Shown here in pieces: positions 48,990-61,945 of a stretch of 64,000 nucleotides of DNA (the stretch's first letter is position 1; each line of letters starts with the position of its first letter). Below the pieces are notes generated by a model. The model was not told where the DNA came from. It made no database searches and saw nothing but the letters and a program-made list of their open reading frames with translations. The position numbers and the translations under genes are program-made. The stretch is from Sympetrum striolatum (taxonomy: Eukaryota; Arthropoda; Insecta; Odonata; Libellulidae): NCBI GenBank assembly GCA_947579665.1, contig OX388345.1:33571849-33635848 (forward strand), read 5' to 3'.

Positions 48990-50360
48990 TTCGCATTAAT
49001 CTCGCGAGTCTGTCTTAGCTATTCCAAAGGGAAAACCCATCGTGAGCGGTTCTGTTCCGGAGCCGAGTTCCTGATTTCCGCGAAAAGATTGGAATAAGGT
49101 CATTTCTGACCTCGCCGTCACGCTCCTAGTACTCCTACGCCTTCCCCCTCTTTCTCCGAATCTTCGCCAGCCGACGGTGGGGCCACGTGGTGGCGGATCC
49201 GGCAATCTCGCTCAGCAACAAGTTGCTCGCCGGCTACATCCTTCAGTCTTCCTGCGATACCGTTGGGAGTCGGTCGACGAAGTTCTCCCTCGCAGATTGT
49301 CACGCCACAGACGTTTACTTTCCTCGTGATAGTTCTGTTGTTTCATCGAGCATTTGGGATTGTTGTCAAACCTCATCCATGGCGAACTCCTGGGATTTAA
49401 TGGTATGTTTACAACATCGATATTTCGCGAGGATGATGCATGCCTGTGGATAGTCTCACCCCCGAGCTCCTGTCGAGATATATGTTGCTTCGTTATCCTT
49501 GTGTTTTTATTTGAAGGCGTCGAGATTCATCTGTGATTGTGTTGTTTGTTGATACTCGCGATTGTAGATCCTCGTGTTATTTTGATTGGTATTATGCGAA
49601 GTATTGGCGTTTTAGCTTTGTTATTGTATTCATCTCGTTCAAGAATCACTTTGCTGACTCGTGGAGGTGTAATAGTGAGTAGTTTCTGTGAGAATATGTG
49701 AGTAAACATCGAACATCTGGAACTGTCAGGATCTCACGTGCGCGTGATCGCCATGCGCTCAGACTCCATGTTGTTCTGTCCACGCGGCCCCGGCTCGCCG
49801 GAGTAGATCGCGAATTTTCCGACGCGCATGGCCGTTTTCTTTTCCTCCCTCAGAGTAGAATTCGCCAGAATCTCTCGCTCCCAACCTGTTTATTTCTCCT
49901 GTTCGGTCATAGCCTTCTCCCTACGCACAAAAAACAAGGCGTCGGGTTATTTAAAAATGTTGGCCGGCCTCAACGCCGCGAGAAACTAAAAATAAGGCGA
50001 ACTCTACTTCCACACCTCAACGCGGACCCTCTCCGTTCTCTCTCCATTTCCGCCTCGGTGAGCGGTCGTATTTTTTCAGGCTTCTATTTTGCTCCGCACC
50101 TCGTCAACGTGGTGGTGCCTTCCCCTTCGACAGCCACGTCTCCTTTCTTCGGCCTTCCTGCCTACCGAAATGAGGGGTTCCTCATTGCCTATTATTTCCC
50201 CCCAGCCAGCTGAGCAGATCTTACCTGCCCTTTCAAAGTGTGAATATTTCTTATCCTCATAGAAAAAGGGACTTGGGAATATTTTCGAGGGGTTCTTTTG
50301 TGTCCTCGACTCGGTGGGGAGGCACCGTGGCCGAACGAGGCCATGAACTCGGCGTCCCAT
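48990..50360. promoter_or_regulatory. GC- and CpG-richer island, possible promoter region
   Basis: This stretch stands out from the AT-rich surroundings by its base composition. It contains a CACGTG E-box near 49,183 and two blocks (49,130-49,330 and 49,720-50,220) dense in CpG. The ORFs here on both strands overlap each other and look like composition artefacts. A promoter with first exons is the most likely content. Confidence 0.35.
49379..49402 (+). CDS. Candidate first coding exon (speculative)
   Basis: ATG GCG AAC TCC TGG GAT TTA ATG is followed at once by GTATGT, a strong donor, in phase 0. The start is CATCCATGG, a fair initiation context. It lies downstream of a GC-rich, E-box-bearing block. 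It would encode only MANSWDLM before the intron, too short to identify a family, and the next exon is not seen. Confidence 0.2.
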
Positions 50361-50705
50361 CTTCTGCTCTCAAACCGGTCTGATCATCTTCCTCTTCTCG
50401 GTGCGTAATCCCGTGGATGTGTGTGCTGTTGCTAAGTCTTGTGGGAGTGATCCTTTTAACTCCCCCATCCTCCCTCTCTGCAGACGTAACCGGGCGCTCT
50501 TCTCATTCCACGCGTGTCGAAGTTTTTAGGTGGTTCGGGTGGTTGAGGACGAGAGGGAAAAATTCGTGGGTTTCCTAAGGTTTGTGGTGTTGTGACGAAT
50601 GGCTGGTGTTTAGTCTCTGAAGGATCTAAGTTTGTAGCCCAATTGGAATTGGTTTCCTTTCGCTTTGGATTTCCTGATTTGTTTCTCAAATTCTTATTCA
50701 TGATA

Positions 50706-50736
50706 TAGCTACTGGGCGACCATCGCCCAGTAGCTA
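50706..50736. repeat. Perfect 14-bp hairpin
   Basis: TAGCTACTGGGCGA (50706-50719) and TCGCCCAGTAGCTA (50723-50736) are exact inverse copies across a 3-nt loop, CCA. It directly precedes the tandem duplication at 50,733-51,082. Confidence 0.9.
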
Positions 50737-51082
50737 ATTATATTTACCTTTGAAATGAAGCAACAATCAGAATTCACGCATAATCAGTGAAGAGCCCTCC
50801 GCATCAATTTTTAAATACACGAATGAATGATATTTTGTTATTTTATTACATCAAAGTAACCTGTCATCTAGCTATTCCTCTAGTGAATTGGTACTGATGT
50901 TATTCCTTTGCCCAAGCATCGGGTTAATTACATTTACCTATGAATTTAAGCATCAAACAGCATTTACGTATATTCATTGAAGATCCCTCCGAATTATTTA
51001 TTTTTAAATATACGAAAGAAAGATATTTTGTTATTTTATTACATCAAAGTAACCTGTCATCTAGCCTTCCTCTAGTGAATTT
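50733..51082 (+). repeat. Tandem duplication, period about 190 bp
   Basis: The unit TTAATTAYATTTACCT..TGAA..AAGCA begins near 50,735 and again near 50,925. The 3' half is almost identical between copies, including GATATTTTGTTATTTTATTA and CATCAAAGTAACCTGTCATC. The 5' halves are more diverged, with indels. Both copies end at CCTCTAGTGAATT. Confidence 0.9.
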
Positions 51083-54000
51083 GTTCAAGTGGAGATTATA
51101 ACGATATCAGCTCCCGGTTGCTTATCTTTTCCCAGTTCCTTTTTTATAAAATTGCTAGTTTTTTATGACGCAAGCCCAAGCTACTTTCTTGTGCAATGGA
51201 TTATATATAATACCTAATAGCCAATGAATCTGAAGATTATTACCACCTTACCTTGGCCTGTCAGACACTGCGAGGATAATTAGGGAAATAGATGGTAATC
51301 TAGCTGTCTCATTCATTTTTTCCCAATCGTTTCATGATTCATTTTTTCCTCTGAAGATACTTGACTGTGGCATATTAAAGAAATTGACTTGTGGTGGATG
51401 TACGTAAGCACCCATAACCTTAAGCCGAAATATAGCAGGGAGGGTACTTGTTCAGGTGTATATCTGAGGTGGAATTTTATTTTTGCCCTCATCATCGTTT
51501 AGTATTGTATAAGCATGATGAATTCTCTTTTATAACTATTAATGTATTATTTTAATTTTCGATTGTCATAAATATTTGGATGCGAGGCGTGAATTTACAA
51601 TTTCATGAGCATTTGTAGTCAATCTTTCGTGATCTATGCAACCCATAAGTTATTTTTGTATCATGTTTTGTTTAATGGTAGGTATTTCTTATTGAAATCA
51701 TTTTAAGTCTAGAAACTACAGTACCCCTCAGTCATTTATCAAATTTGAGAATGTTTACTCTGTCTTCGGTTGGATATTTAATTACTGTTTTGAGGTTTGG
51801 AGGTACGAAACTGCTGTAACATTTATTCAACATGTGTTTTTTATGGGTTACATATATATCCTGTCTTAGTTTTCTCGTAAATATATTCTGATAAATAAAT
51901 TTTCGTTTGTTATGTATTATAAAAAAAATATTATAGTTACAGTATTGCGATACAGCCAAGCGCGCGGAGTAGATTTGGGTGGAAAATATTTTGAGCGCTT
52001 GGCTAGACGTACCGAGGAAATTCCGATGCTATTAAACAGCGCGGTAACGGAAGTAATTTGGGAATCTACACTAGTGACGACAGTAAACATCGGCGAATGG
52101 GGGCTGCGTTTGGCATTGCTATGTCATGAAGTCATTCCAATATAGCGATTAGTCCAGGAATTTCCTGTGGCCACTTACCCGAAACTAAGGAACCTGAGTT
52201 TAATTCATTCCTTTCCGTTTTCAAGACCGAAAATTTCCCGGCCATTTCGTTTCCGTGATGGCCGAGCGGCTGTTAATTGAGTAATAAGCGAGGGAAGGTC
52301 TAACAAGGAAATGTCTTTGGTGCAGTCTTCCTTTGACTTTCTGCCGTTGTTTGCGTCCTCGCAGATGCATATTGAATGGAACTACATAAGCAGTTTGTCC
52401 GCTTTTCGAAAGGAACGTCGGGGAGTTGTCGGCAGATTCATCGCCAATATTTACCTTCGGGTCGTCCGCGATGATTGCTTTAATGAATTGCTCGTAATTT
52501 TTCATTTTCTCCTCGGGAGATATTTTTCTCGTGTCCGTGTTCCTTACGAATTATCGTCGTTACCCGCGTCCGATGAAATCATTGAGATAATAATTGAACT
52601 GGATTTCGGTGGAGAGCATTGACTTGCAGGTTTTCCTCGGAGGCTATTGGTGGGGATTGTAAGAAAGACAATTTTGTCTTTGGAGTGTGAGTTGCCTAAT
52701 CGAACAGCTTGATCAGGTGATAACGACGGATAACCGAGGAAAGATCTCTCAACTAATGTGTGTTACCGCCATGGCGCAAGTTAATCGACTTATAATAGTG
52801 CTCTCGTTTGCGGTGGAAAGACCGTCTTTGGTTAATTGTAGAAGTGGCGGAGTTGCGGCGAGAAAATAATGAGCTTTGTTATCCGTGATCGTTTGGAGAA
52901 ATGAGTTCATGTTGATCCAGGCGATAGTCTTCGGTTTAAATAAAATTGAGTGAAAATGTACTGAGATTAATTGGTATTACGATAGTGTAGCAAGGGATGA
53001 TAAACTTTGGGAAGTCTTGGGTGAATCTGTGCGATAAAACTAATTGGACCCTGTAATCGTACTTGAATATTTGAATTTATTTTATAGCCTCAATTCTGCA
53101 CAGCTCGTCACTGTGGAGGAGCTTTTATTTTGTTTAGGTATTCAAAAGCTAAAATGTGAAATTGTAGGTTTTAAATTTTATACGCTGAAGACAAATCTTT
53201 ACTTTCGGCTGTGAAGTGATTATCAATACAAATTATAGATATTATTCATTCATTCATTTAATACGCGGGGGTTTTCAAGTTGCATTGTATTTTCTATTTG
53301 GTAAATGTGGTCGCAAAGTCTATCAAAGAAATATCATTTTACTATTGTAAATAGTTGAAAGTAGAACTCATTGTCAATTCTGCGCAATCATCAATTTAAT
53401 TTTTTTGCTAGATTATCATTGTTTCGCTTGCGGCACATAATGTCACCTAAGGGCGTAGAAGCCTTTCTTGTTTAAATTTTCGAAATTGGACTCAAATCAA
53501 AATATGTTATACAACAAGTCACATAATTCATCTAATTTCCCAGGTATTATCTATTAGATTCTCTTGGATAATTTTATAGTTTGTCAGACAGAGGCGATAC
53601 TAAGAAATTCGACCTGGAGTGTTCTGGAAAATTCGTTTTCGATGATAAGCAAAACGGTAATTTAAAGTTTAGGGGCCAGCGATCAGGAGTCTATTAGTGT
53701 GAATGGAAGTAGGGAAATCGTTCATCAGTCAGTTAACCACGTCTGCAGTAGTCGATGCACTTGCGTAACCGTTGACATATCTTTTATGCCATTGTATTGA
53801 CCTCCGTTTGGAAATTAATGTTAGATCATCACTGTGACGGAACGAATAAAAACGTGCTACGTAACGACGGATTTCTAGTTGAGGGAACGCGGATTTATTT
53901 TGGTTTTCATATTTGGTGCTTTTTATTCCGAATGAGACCGCTCTGACCAAATAGAGTTTGGGGGTTATTTTGTGGAGGAAACTCCTTTTAAAATTCTTTC

Positions 54001-54600
54001 CGGCTCATTTGCCCTGCGGCCCGCTCCTCTCTCGATACAGTTTCTTGACCCCTTTTGGAAGAAAACGTATATTCGGCGGTGCTCGCATCAACTTTCTTTT
54101 TGCTTTTCCGCGTCTGTGGGGCTAACTAAGGGATCGTTAAAAATTGAATTCTCTAATTTGGTCCAATCGATATATCAATTTTCAAACAGGAAGTAGTCGA
54201 GCGTTTCGCGAATTAATTTGAAGATATAGATTTACTTTATTTCATACAGTAATAATTCCAGAAACACAATACTTTATACAATATGCGATGTTATATACAA
54301 TAGTAATGATCAATTAAAAAAGTACAATTTACAATAAACAAATACTGTTATCCATTAGCATTCATGTTACTACTAGCTACGCCATTATACCTTATCAGAA
54401 CAAATACCTTTCCGTCTAATTATTCATTCTCACATACAATACTTACATAATCCGTACAAATTTACAAACTCTAATTATTGCCCCTCACTAATATTTTCCT
54501 CGCAGTATTATTATTCTATCATTCTTAATGAAACAATAGTGTGGCTTCAATAATCTTGATAATTAATTACCTGGGAGATAACTATTTAGCATAGCTTTGT
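51083..54600. other. Non-coding stretch with one inverted repeat
   Basis: AGCCAAGCGC (51954-51963) and GCGCTTGGCT (51995-52004) are exact inverse copies 31 nt apart. The block 51,950-52,900 is less AT-rich than its flanks and has several short ORFs without recognisable similarity. Nothing else is supported. Confidence 0.4.
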
Positions 54601-57600
54601 ATTCATGAAGTGAATTAAGGTCCTAATAAGAAATTATCGCATAAAATTTGATAATTTCTTAGTAAGTAGTATTAGAAGTATACTTCTTATTCTTCGATAC
54701 TTTCTAGCTCCGACGCTTGAGTTGTCGTAAATTGTGTTTCCTCATTGCTGATGGTAATTACCTTATTCTTCTTGGAAATTATTCGCTCTTGATGTTTCTT
54801 TAGAGATGACGCTCATTTTTTTGTCTTCGTCGAAACGCAGCTTACCACTTATTTTTTATTTTGTATTACTATGTGCTGATTTTGTGATTGGATGAAAACG
54901 AACTTGGGTGTTAAATGAGAAAGAACTTTTTTCTGTTTATCTATCGTAGATGTAAACCGATTAAATTTTTTTTAACGACTTGTAGCCTGTGCAGCTGGTG
55001 TTTTGTGTGTGTATCTTCACTCGTATTTACGTATCCCTAAATTTCCGGGGGTTCGTAGGATATGAAAATAATGTAAAATACCGGTTATTAATATTATAAC
55101 CTAAACATATGAGATAGCTCTTTCGTGGAGGTCGAAAATAGGCTTACTAAAACATACAGCGTAACTATAGATTTATTATACGAGATTGTAGTGCAATAAT
55201 GACGATATTTTGGATTTGTGGCTGTTGAGATTTCTCGGAGTTTGCAGTTCGTTTTCTTTTTTAAGTAGTTCCTTTTATTTTGTTGCTTGAGTTGTCTCTC
55301 TCTTTGTAGAGATAGATAATATTGTAATAATTAATTAATCAGATGACTATATTTAGGTTTCAACTATAAACCTATTGTGTTTAGAATTAGGGAATTAGCC
55401 CACAATATCTCCCCTAAAAGGTAATTCGGGAGAGTGCTTTGCGATATAGTTAAGTAATAGAGATAATTGCTGATCTGGAAGTGTGGTGTACCTTGCTCGA
55501 ATCCCTTTCTTTTCAGGTATCTTTCATCTATTTATCCACAGGAGAATAGGAGCTGAAGGAAATTGTCTCCCCCTACTCCTTATCTTCTTCTTGGGAAGAT
55601 GGAAGTACTTTCTTCTTTCATTAAAAATCTCGTAGAATTTATTAAATTTCTCATAGTTATTGGTGCCTGATGACAGCAGCCCTTGGGGTTGTATTTTATT
55701 CCTCGTCAAACATTTTATTAGAGGGGCATCTGTTTCCTCGCCAATAGTACTTTTACTGTCGAACGAAAACTTCACAAGAATCGACATTCCGGAGTATTTT
55801 ATCTGTCGCTTATCTCTATCAGCTTGTCCTTGAAAGGGTTGGATTGGCGGAAACTGCGGTTTGGGAAAAATCCCTCGAATTTCGTAGCGAATACTCGACG
55901 CTTTCTCCGACGACGCTCGGCAGTTGCGAAGCGTCACATTGGGTCGTCACCGGTAACTGCATTTTCTCGGAAGATATGTTAGGCTTCAAAATGTGCTGCA
56001 ACGAAGACCACGAAGATCTTCCGTCGGATATCCGAAGGTCTTCACTTTACAGCGTTAGAATTTATGTAATCGGCGTCAATTAAAAGTACAGACAATCGTC
56101 ACTTTATCTTAAGTGGCGCCGCTGTTACAATGTGAGAATTAATATTCTCTCATTGTATTTGTTATCTTAGTCACGCCATTTTCTATAACTATGGGAAATG
56201 AGTTTAATTGGGATCTATTGTGACGGCTGTGGGTGCTGGCGAAGGAGATTTAGCTGGGATTCTTGCAATGTGTTGCGATTTGTTCAAAGAGAGTCAACCA
56301 AGCGCATTACGAGATTTAAATGGAATTAATTTAATAATTATAGAATCAATTAGTCAAGTTTTTTATGTCGAGTAGATAATGATGGTTTATTTGTAATGGG
56401 AAACAATCATTTCCTTGTTATAAGGGAAGAGCATTTTTTTCGGTGCATTTGTAATATTCCTGAAGTCCTGAGCGAATAAAATAAAGTCATTAAGGTAATA
56501 TAAACACAGTCTATAGTAAGCTTGTTTATTCATTGAGAATTCTATTAACGAGCTTTTCCTGTTTATCGGTCTAAATTCAAAAACAGATTTCTCACATCTC
56601 GTGGACACCAACTTTATTTATTAATTATATATTTATGTATTAATTTAATTAAGTTCCACTTACATGTTCTTAGCCGTAGTACATGTAAGTGGTAAGTGGT
56701 ACCCTCTTTCTAGTATAAACCTCGGGGTGCTTTTCTTAGCATTAAATGTGCTGAAAAACTCACCTTACACACGTAATCTAGATCTTCCTCTGATATTCCT
56801 CCCTTAGAAAATTAGGCCATGCCGTTTAATACCCGGTTAGATTAAATTTATATTAATATTTTGTGAGTTAGGTCGTGTACAATAGCGTATGACTATATAG
56901 ATTCGTTGAGTCGCGTAGGTATGCAAGGTGCGAAGTGAGTAGAAAGAGATGGATCGGAGCGTAGGTGAGGTGGGCGTCAGGTGTATGTGATCCCACGCAA
57001 GACGCCACGTCAGCGAGGAAAGTTACGGGGCGGTAAGATGTCTTCAACTCGCGTATGATTCAGAATGAAACTTCTTTCCTCCGTTGGATCTTTGGGTTAC
57101 GTGGATTGAATTCCGTCGGAAGCGTATGGAGGAAAGTCCGAATTTCTCTGTGGAGAAATTGAGGCAGGAATTTAAGGCGGAAATCGGTGGAAAATCGAAA
57201 GTTCGGATCACACTTGTTGGACCTATCTCCCAAAAGTAATTGAAAGATTGCGGTATAGGGAAATATTGTATCGTTGTCCTAAAACAATGTTTGTCTAGTT
57301 CTCTATTTTTCTTTTTCTAGTGTATTTTCTATACCATTTAGTGCTATCTAAGAATTTGACTCTCTCACCTGAAACCCAAAAAGTAACTTTTATTTTATAA
57401 TTTGGAAATATAATTGATCTTGAATGTTATTATTGTTATACAATATGAGTCAATTTATAAAGTTGTCAGCTAATGTTAATTTCCGATGAATCTATTACCA
57501 ATATTTAAGAATACTTAACCCTCTCTCCTAACAGATATGGTATATACCTTTTAATCCACAATCTGAAACGCTAATCGCTTTTTAACCTCATTAATGTTAA

Positions 57601-60070
57601 TTAATATTATACAGTAATGTCGGTAATTGTCGGACTATGTTATTTTCCAATTTGTGCCTTCCATCACCCAAGTTTTATTTAAGAATATTTTTTCTCCTCA
57701 AACCAAAACGTTAACTTTTATTCCCTAAGTTGAAACTTCGGTTTTTAATCTTATTATCGTTACTTCATATGATTCAGTAACTTATAACTTTGGCTTACAT
57801 TATTGTCAGCCAGAATTTCATTTAATATCGTCGTATTCACTATTCCGCCCCTATTTAGTCATTTTTTTACTGCCAGGAATATTGGTCTCTGTTTCCTCAA
57901 TCGTAACCTGCTTCAGGGGATATAGACGTCATTTGAAGGGCCTTGGACTTGGACCGGGTCAAACTTGGTTTATTTTCGTGAGATTTGTTGTGATACACAA
58001 GTCGACCATGGGCAGGTTATCTCCCAAGACAGAGATGGTACATAAGTGGTATTTTTTGCGATAAAAATCTATTTCTCTCTGTTTCAACATATTTTCCCTT
58101 ATATGTTGGTCAAGCAGATTGTCAGGATATACTTAGAAATACTATTCGAATTTAAAAACCTATGGTTATATTCTCTTTTCTCGATTAGGGATTAGTTTTT
58201 ATTGTAATAATTATTAAATTGTATCTAAGAAACTCCGCTCATTATGAATAATATTCTTTCAAGTGATATTGGTTTAATCTTGGGATAGATTTTCCTTTGT
58301 CTCGATCTGGGACATATTCTTATTCGTGGGATAATTCTTACTGTGTCTACGAAAGTCAACTCAGAAACAGTATAATTTCTTGTAATATTGGTTTAATCTT
58401 TATTTGCACATTTTTTAAACATTTCGTAGATTATTAAATGTTTGGAACGTAGAATTTACGATGTAATTTTCGGAGAATACCATTGCTTGCTAGAGTTGTA
58501 TCGAGGCCTTTATTGATATTCTGATCAGGTATACTCAAACACAAAAGACCTCTCCATGGAATTATAATCGAGTTTTAAAACGTAATTTCGTCAGTGGGCC
58601 TTCCGTCAAACATTAAAACATTTCTGGGGGCTGAATTTCCCATGCGACCGTCGGAGGTGCCACATTAAGGTGGGGAGGGACTCCTGTTATCCCATTATCG
58701 CCTTTGCATATTGAATGGGATCGATTGACTTTCTTATTACTCTGATAATCCGCTCCATAAGTCAGTGTGTCAGCTTCTTGATGTATGCTCAATTATAGGA
58801 TCGAGGAGCGTGCTTCAAGGACTTAATATTTCGCATCTGAATTAGGGCAGCAGTTCAAAATTGCTAATCGGTAGGGGAATCCTCAACGTGAAATTTTGAA
58901 TGGGCGGATGTCCCCTCCCTTTCTCATCGGCCCGATACTCGTGTCGAATATGTTAGCGGATCCTTCTTATTGTTTTGTAAGGCTTAAGAACATGCCTTCG
59001 TAAAATTCTCCAGCTCATCACATCGTGGATTATTATCGGGATTGAGCGAACTCGAGGGTTAAAATCTTAGAGATGAACTGCTGCGTATAATAATAGACCA
59101 GCGATATATTTGATGTTTTTTAGCTTGTTTGCCCTAGAAGTTAGTCATTGTTTACTTAAAAAAATACTTAGCTGATACTACACAAAGGAAACACTTGCTA
59201 TTCGAACTGTTAATTCCTTTAATATAAATTATTCATTCAAAACTTACTTTCCATTTTGCAAGTGCTGTTAATTGGCTATCGAATGTTTTCTGACAGTTCA
59301 ATTTCTGGGGTGATGTACGAATTTGCTAAGGAGATGGATGAATTTAGAAACTTTCCTTAATTTTCCATCTTGAATTATCGAATTTTGTTTTTTTTTCTTT
59401 GATGCACAGTGAAGGCAATTATGTTTTTACGTTCAGGTAACGGTTTCAGTTTCCAACCCTTGTATTGAAAAACCTTCCAGGTGTAAAGGAAATTTACCAT
59501 GGTTTTATGATGGTTGTTAGTAACAGTTTGGTAGTAGTTTATTTTAGCAATGACAATGGTATTTACTCTTTAATACTCTCCAATTGATATTTAAAATGGT
59601 ATTTCATCCAAATTCATTCAGTTATCGCAATTAAACGTGTCTTCACACTACATCTATTTGTTTTTGCTTGTTATTAGACCTTAGGCAAATTGCTGTTAAG
59701 ATGGGCGTACTGCATCTTCTCTTGATCTGTCTGCGCTCCTTTTCTTTCGAAATATTTAATTTTACTACCAAACGTGTTTTATACAGCCGCATTCGTTTTA
59801 GCTACTCATAAAGTAAATGGTAAATTTATCGTTAATTGGAGGCTAACGGCATCCCCCGGCCTGCGGTAATTTTAAAATATATTATTTTTTAATTCTACAC
59901 GTATTATTTATTACTATAAGTTCCTCTGTTGCATGTAACGGTTAATATTCATGAAGGTAGAAGAGCAGTAACTGAAGGCCTTGTCTATGTCCAGGATTGA
60001 CCTGGGATGAAAGTATCACGGCCTTGTATGTATAATGCCCATAAGAGCGTATGATTTCCCTCCTTCCCTT
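54601..60070. other. AT-rich sequence without recognised genes
   Basis: Only random ORFs are seen. Structure is limited to a perfect inverted repeat at 56,656-56,692 (CCACTTACATGT/ACATGTAAGTGG, 13-nt loop) and a CpG-richer patch near 56,900-57,150. Confidence 0.4.
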
Positions 60071-60680
60071 ACAAAATCGCAGCTTTTAAATCCCTCCGCG
60101 ATTGAAATTCACCTCTCGTGACGTTTCCGGCTCGCTCAGGATTAACGCCCTCCCACGCTGTAATGACGGCGGCGTCAACTTCTTTCCTCGGCCAGGAAAA
60201 AAGCGATTAATTTCGCGTAATCGCGCGTCGCGCTTCTCGAAATATCGCCTTTTTCTATTTTCCGAGCGAAACTCTAAACTTCCGACACTTTTTTTATCGT
60301 TTGATATTCACACGTCGGCCGTCTTGTTTTCCCGTTGGAGCTTTATCGAGGGTGGTGTCAACGTCTTCCTCTATAAGGTGGTGTCCGCACTCCCTAAGGT
60401 GCTCTAGGAGACGTTCACCCCGTTTGCGGTTTTGTCCGTTGCGAAAGGGAACTGCCCCAGCTTCGGACGGTTATCGGGATAGTCAGCCTATTATTTCTGC
60501 GTGGGTGTTTAGTATCGCCCAAGGGGGTACCGTTACAGGGCGATATGGGATATCGGCGCTTTGTAGATCGAGGAGAGGTGCTAGGGTTACATCCTGTCGG
60601 TTTATTTTTTTTTTGCATAGGTTTAATTTTTTTGAGGGCATTTTTCTCATGGTTTATTTTCTATGCGTGCGCTAAACGAT
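60071..60680. other. CpG-richer patch, no gene recognised
   Basis: Base composition rises in G+C, and overlapping ORFs of 67-124 codons occur on both strands without recognisable similarity. It could be a regulatory element or an old element remnant; neither is supported by specific motifs. Confidence 0.3.
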
Positions 60681-60861
60681 AATGCGTGGGAGCTATGGAC
60701 GGGAATTGATGCAAGTTTGCAAGTTAAACTAGAGTTAATTAGAAATCTTAAATTATCAAGTAGGGTTTGGGAGATGTACAACTAGATCAGGTGGTTGCAT
60801 TTTCTTTTATTTTGGGAATTAACTGAAGGTGTTCTGGCCTAACTTCGTGAAACGCCATTGC

Positions 60862-60936
60862 AATTAAAAACAACAAAACTTTGTGTTTTCCGCTAGATTA
60901 TCCATTGGAAAATACTAAATTTTGTTGTTTTTAATT
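60862..60936. repeat. 75-nt hairpin
   Basis: The 30-bp arms starting AATTAAAAACAACAAAA (60862) and ending TTTTGTTGTTTTTAATT (60936) match at 27 of 30 positions, across a 15-nt loop. Its size resembles a pre-miRNA, but it adjoins a LINE fragment and could equally be a small MITE. Confidence 0.7.
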
Positions 60937-60945
60937 TTATATAGG

Positions 60946-61945
60946 GAACTCCTTTTTCTTGAGATTCAAGATGCAACTATGGGGCTCGAAAATGAATAGC
61001 GTAGGGCAAGGAAACCTTTATGTAGATGAAGAAATTTAATGCTAGAGATCACGTATTGTTATTTTAAAATTTATTTTGGGAATTCGTTTTTCTTGGTATG
61101 CAAGGTAAAGTTATGAGGCTCGAAGAAGAATAGCTTTGGTCAAGGAAGCTTTTATGAAAGGGTGGGAATTGTTGATTAGAGATCACGTTGGTGGGGAAGT
61201 GGTGAAGCTTGTGAGTTATGCAGACAATAAATCCATTGTATGCGATTCTGAAAATAGTATACAAATTCTAGTTAATTCTTTAAAGGGATAAGCAAGAGAA
61301 TTAGGGGTGAGAATCAACGTAAGGAAAAGTAAAGTAATGAGGTTTACTAATGGAAAAAAGTTAACTATTTGGGTGGACGGTGAAAAACTAGAGCAGTTGG
61401 ATAAATTCTCTTAAGTATTCCTTCTAGTGCTAATCTTTCTTGGGATGGGAAATGCAAATATGAGGTTCGGAAAAAAATAGCTTTGACCAAGGAGACCATT
61501 AATTGTTGAGTAGAGATCTCAATAAAGGAATCAGGGAAAGATTGGTAATTTCCTTGGCGTGGAAAGTTTTGCTGTATGGGTATGAAACGTGGTCCTTAAA
61601 AATAAGAGAAAATCAAACGTTTTGGAGGTATTAGTGATTTGGATATCGTATTGAAGCTATCCTATCAAAAGCAAATTGAGTTGATAGGAAAACAAACACC
61701 GGGGTGCTTGAGGTGGTTGGGGAAGAGAGCTTTAAGTAATTAAGCATCGACAGAAGTAATGAGTGAGCCAAATATTAACAGGAGAAGGGCTGTTAAAGAA
61801 AATAATTGAAGTTTGAATACACGGGAAAAGCAGGGGCGTAGGCTATGGAAGATAATGTTAGATGACATAAAGGTTTGGGTGAGCTACAAAGAAACGAAGA
61901 GTTAGGCATTGAATGGGGAGGCAGATGAACCTGCCAAAAGGTAGA
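60946..61945 (+). mobile_element. Rearranged, decayed LINE fragment
   Basis: Recognisable pieces of a non-LTR reverse-transcriptase ORF are SYADNKSIV (the usual YADD box degraded to YADN) near 61,215, GKCKYEVRKKIALTKETI near 61,450, a YGYET-like LLYGSE equivalent near 61,570, a C-terminal block near 61,790, and MNLPKGRTR near 61,925. Partial copies of the KCKYEVRKKIALTK segment also occur at 60,965-61,045 and 61,095-61,190, before the YADN box, so the element is internally duplicated or composite. Many stops occur. Confidence 0.75.

Noticed and set aside
49698..50213. 171-codon ORF in the GC-rich island
   Set aside because: It has low-complexity, Arg/Leu/Pro-rich content, overlaps an ORF on the other strand, and shows no motif.
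52250..52300. tRNA-Ser/Leu-like A box (TGGCCGAGCGGC)
   Set aside because: No B box follows within about 100 bp and no cloverleaf can be drawn.
60102..60675. Overlapping ORFs of 101 and 124 codons
   Set aside because: They share the same DNA in different frames, lack domains and sit in a CpG-rich patch where long ORFs arise by chance.
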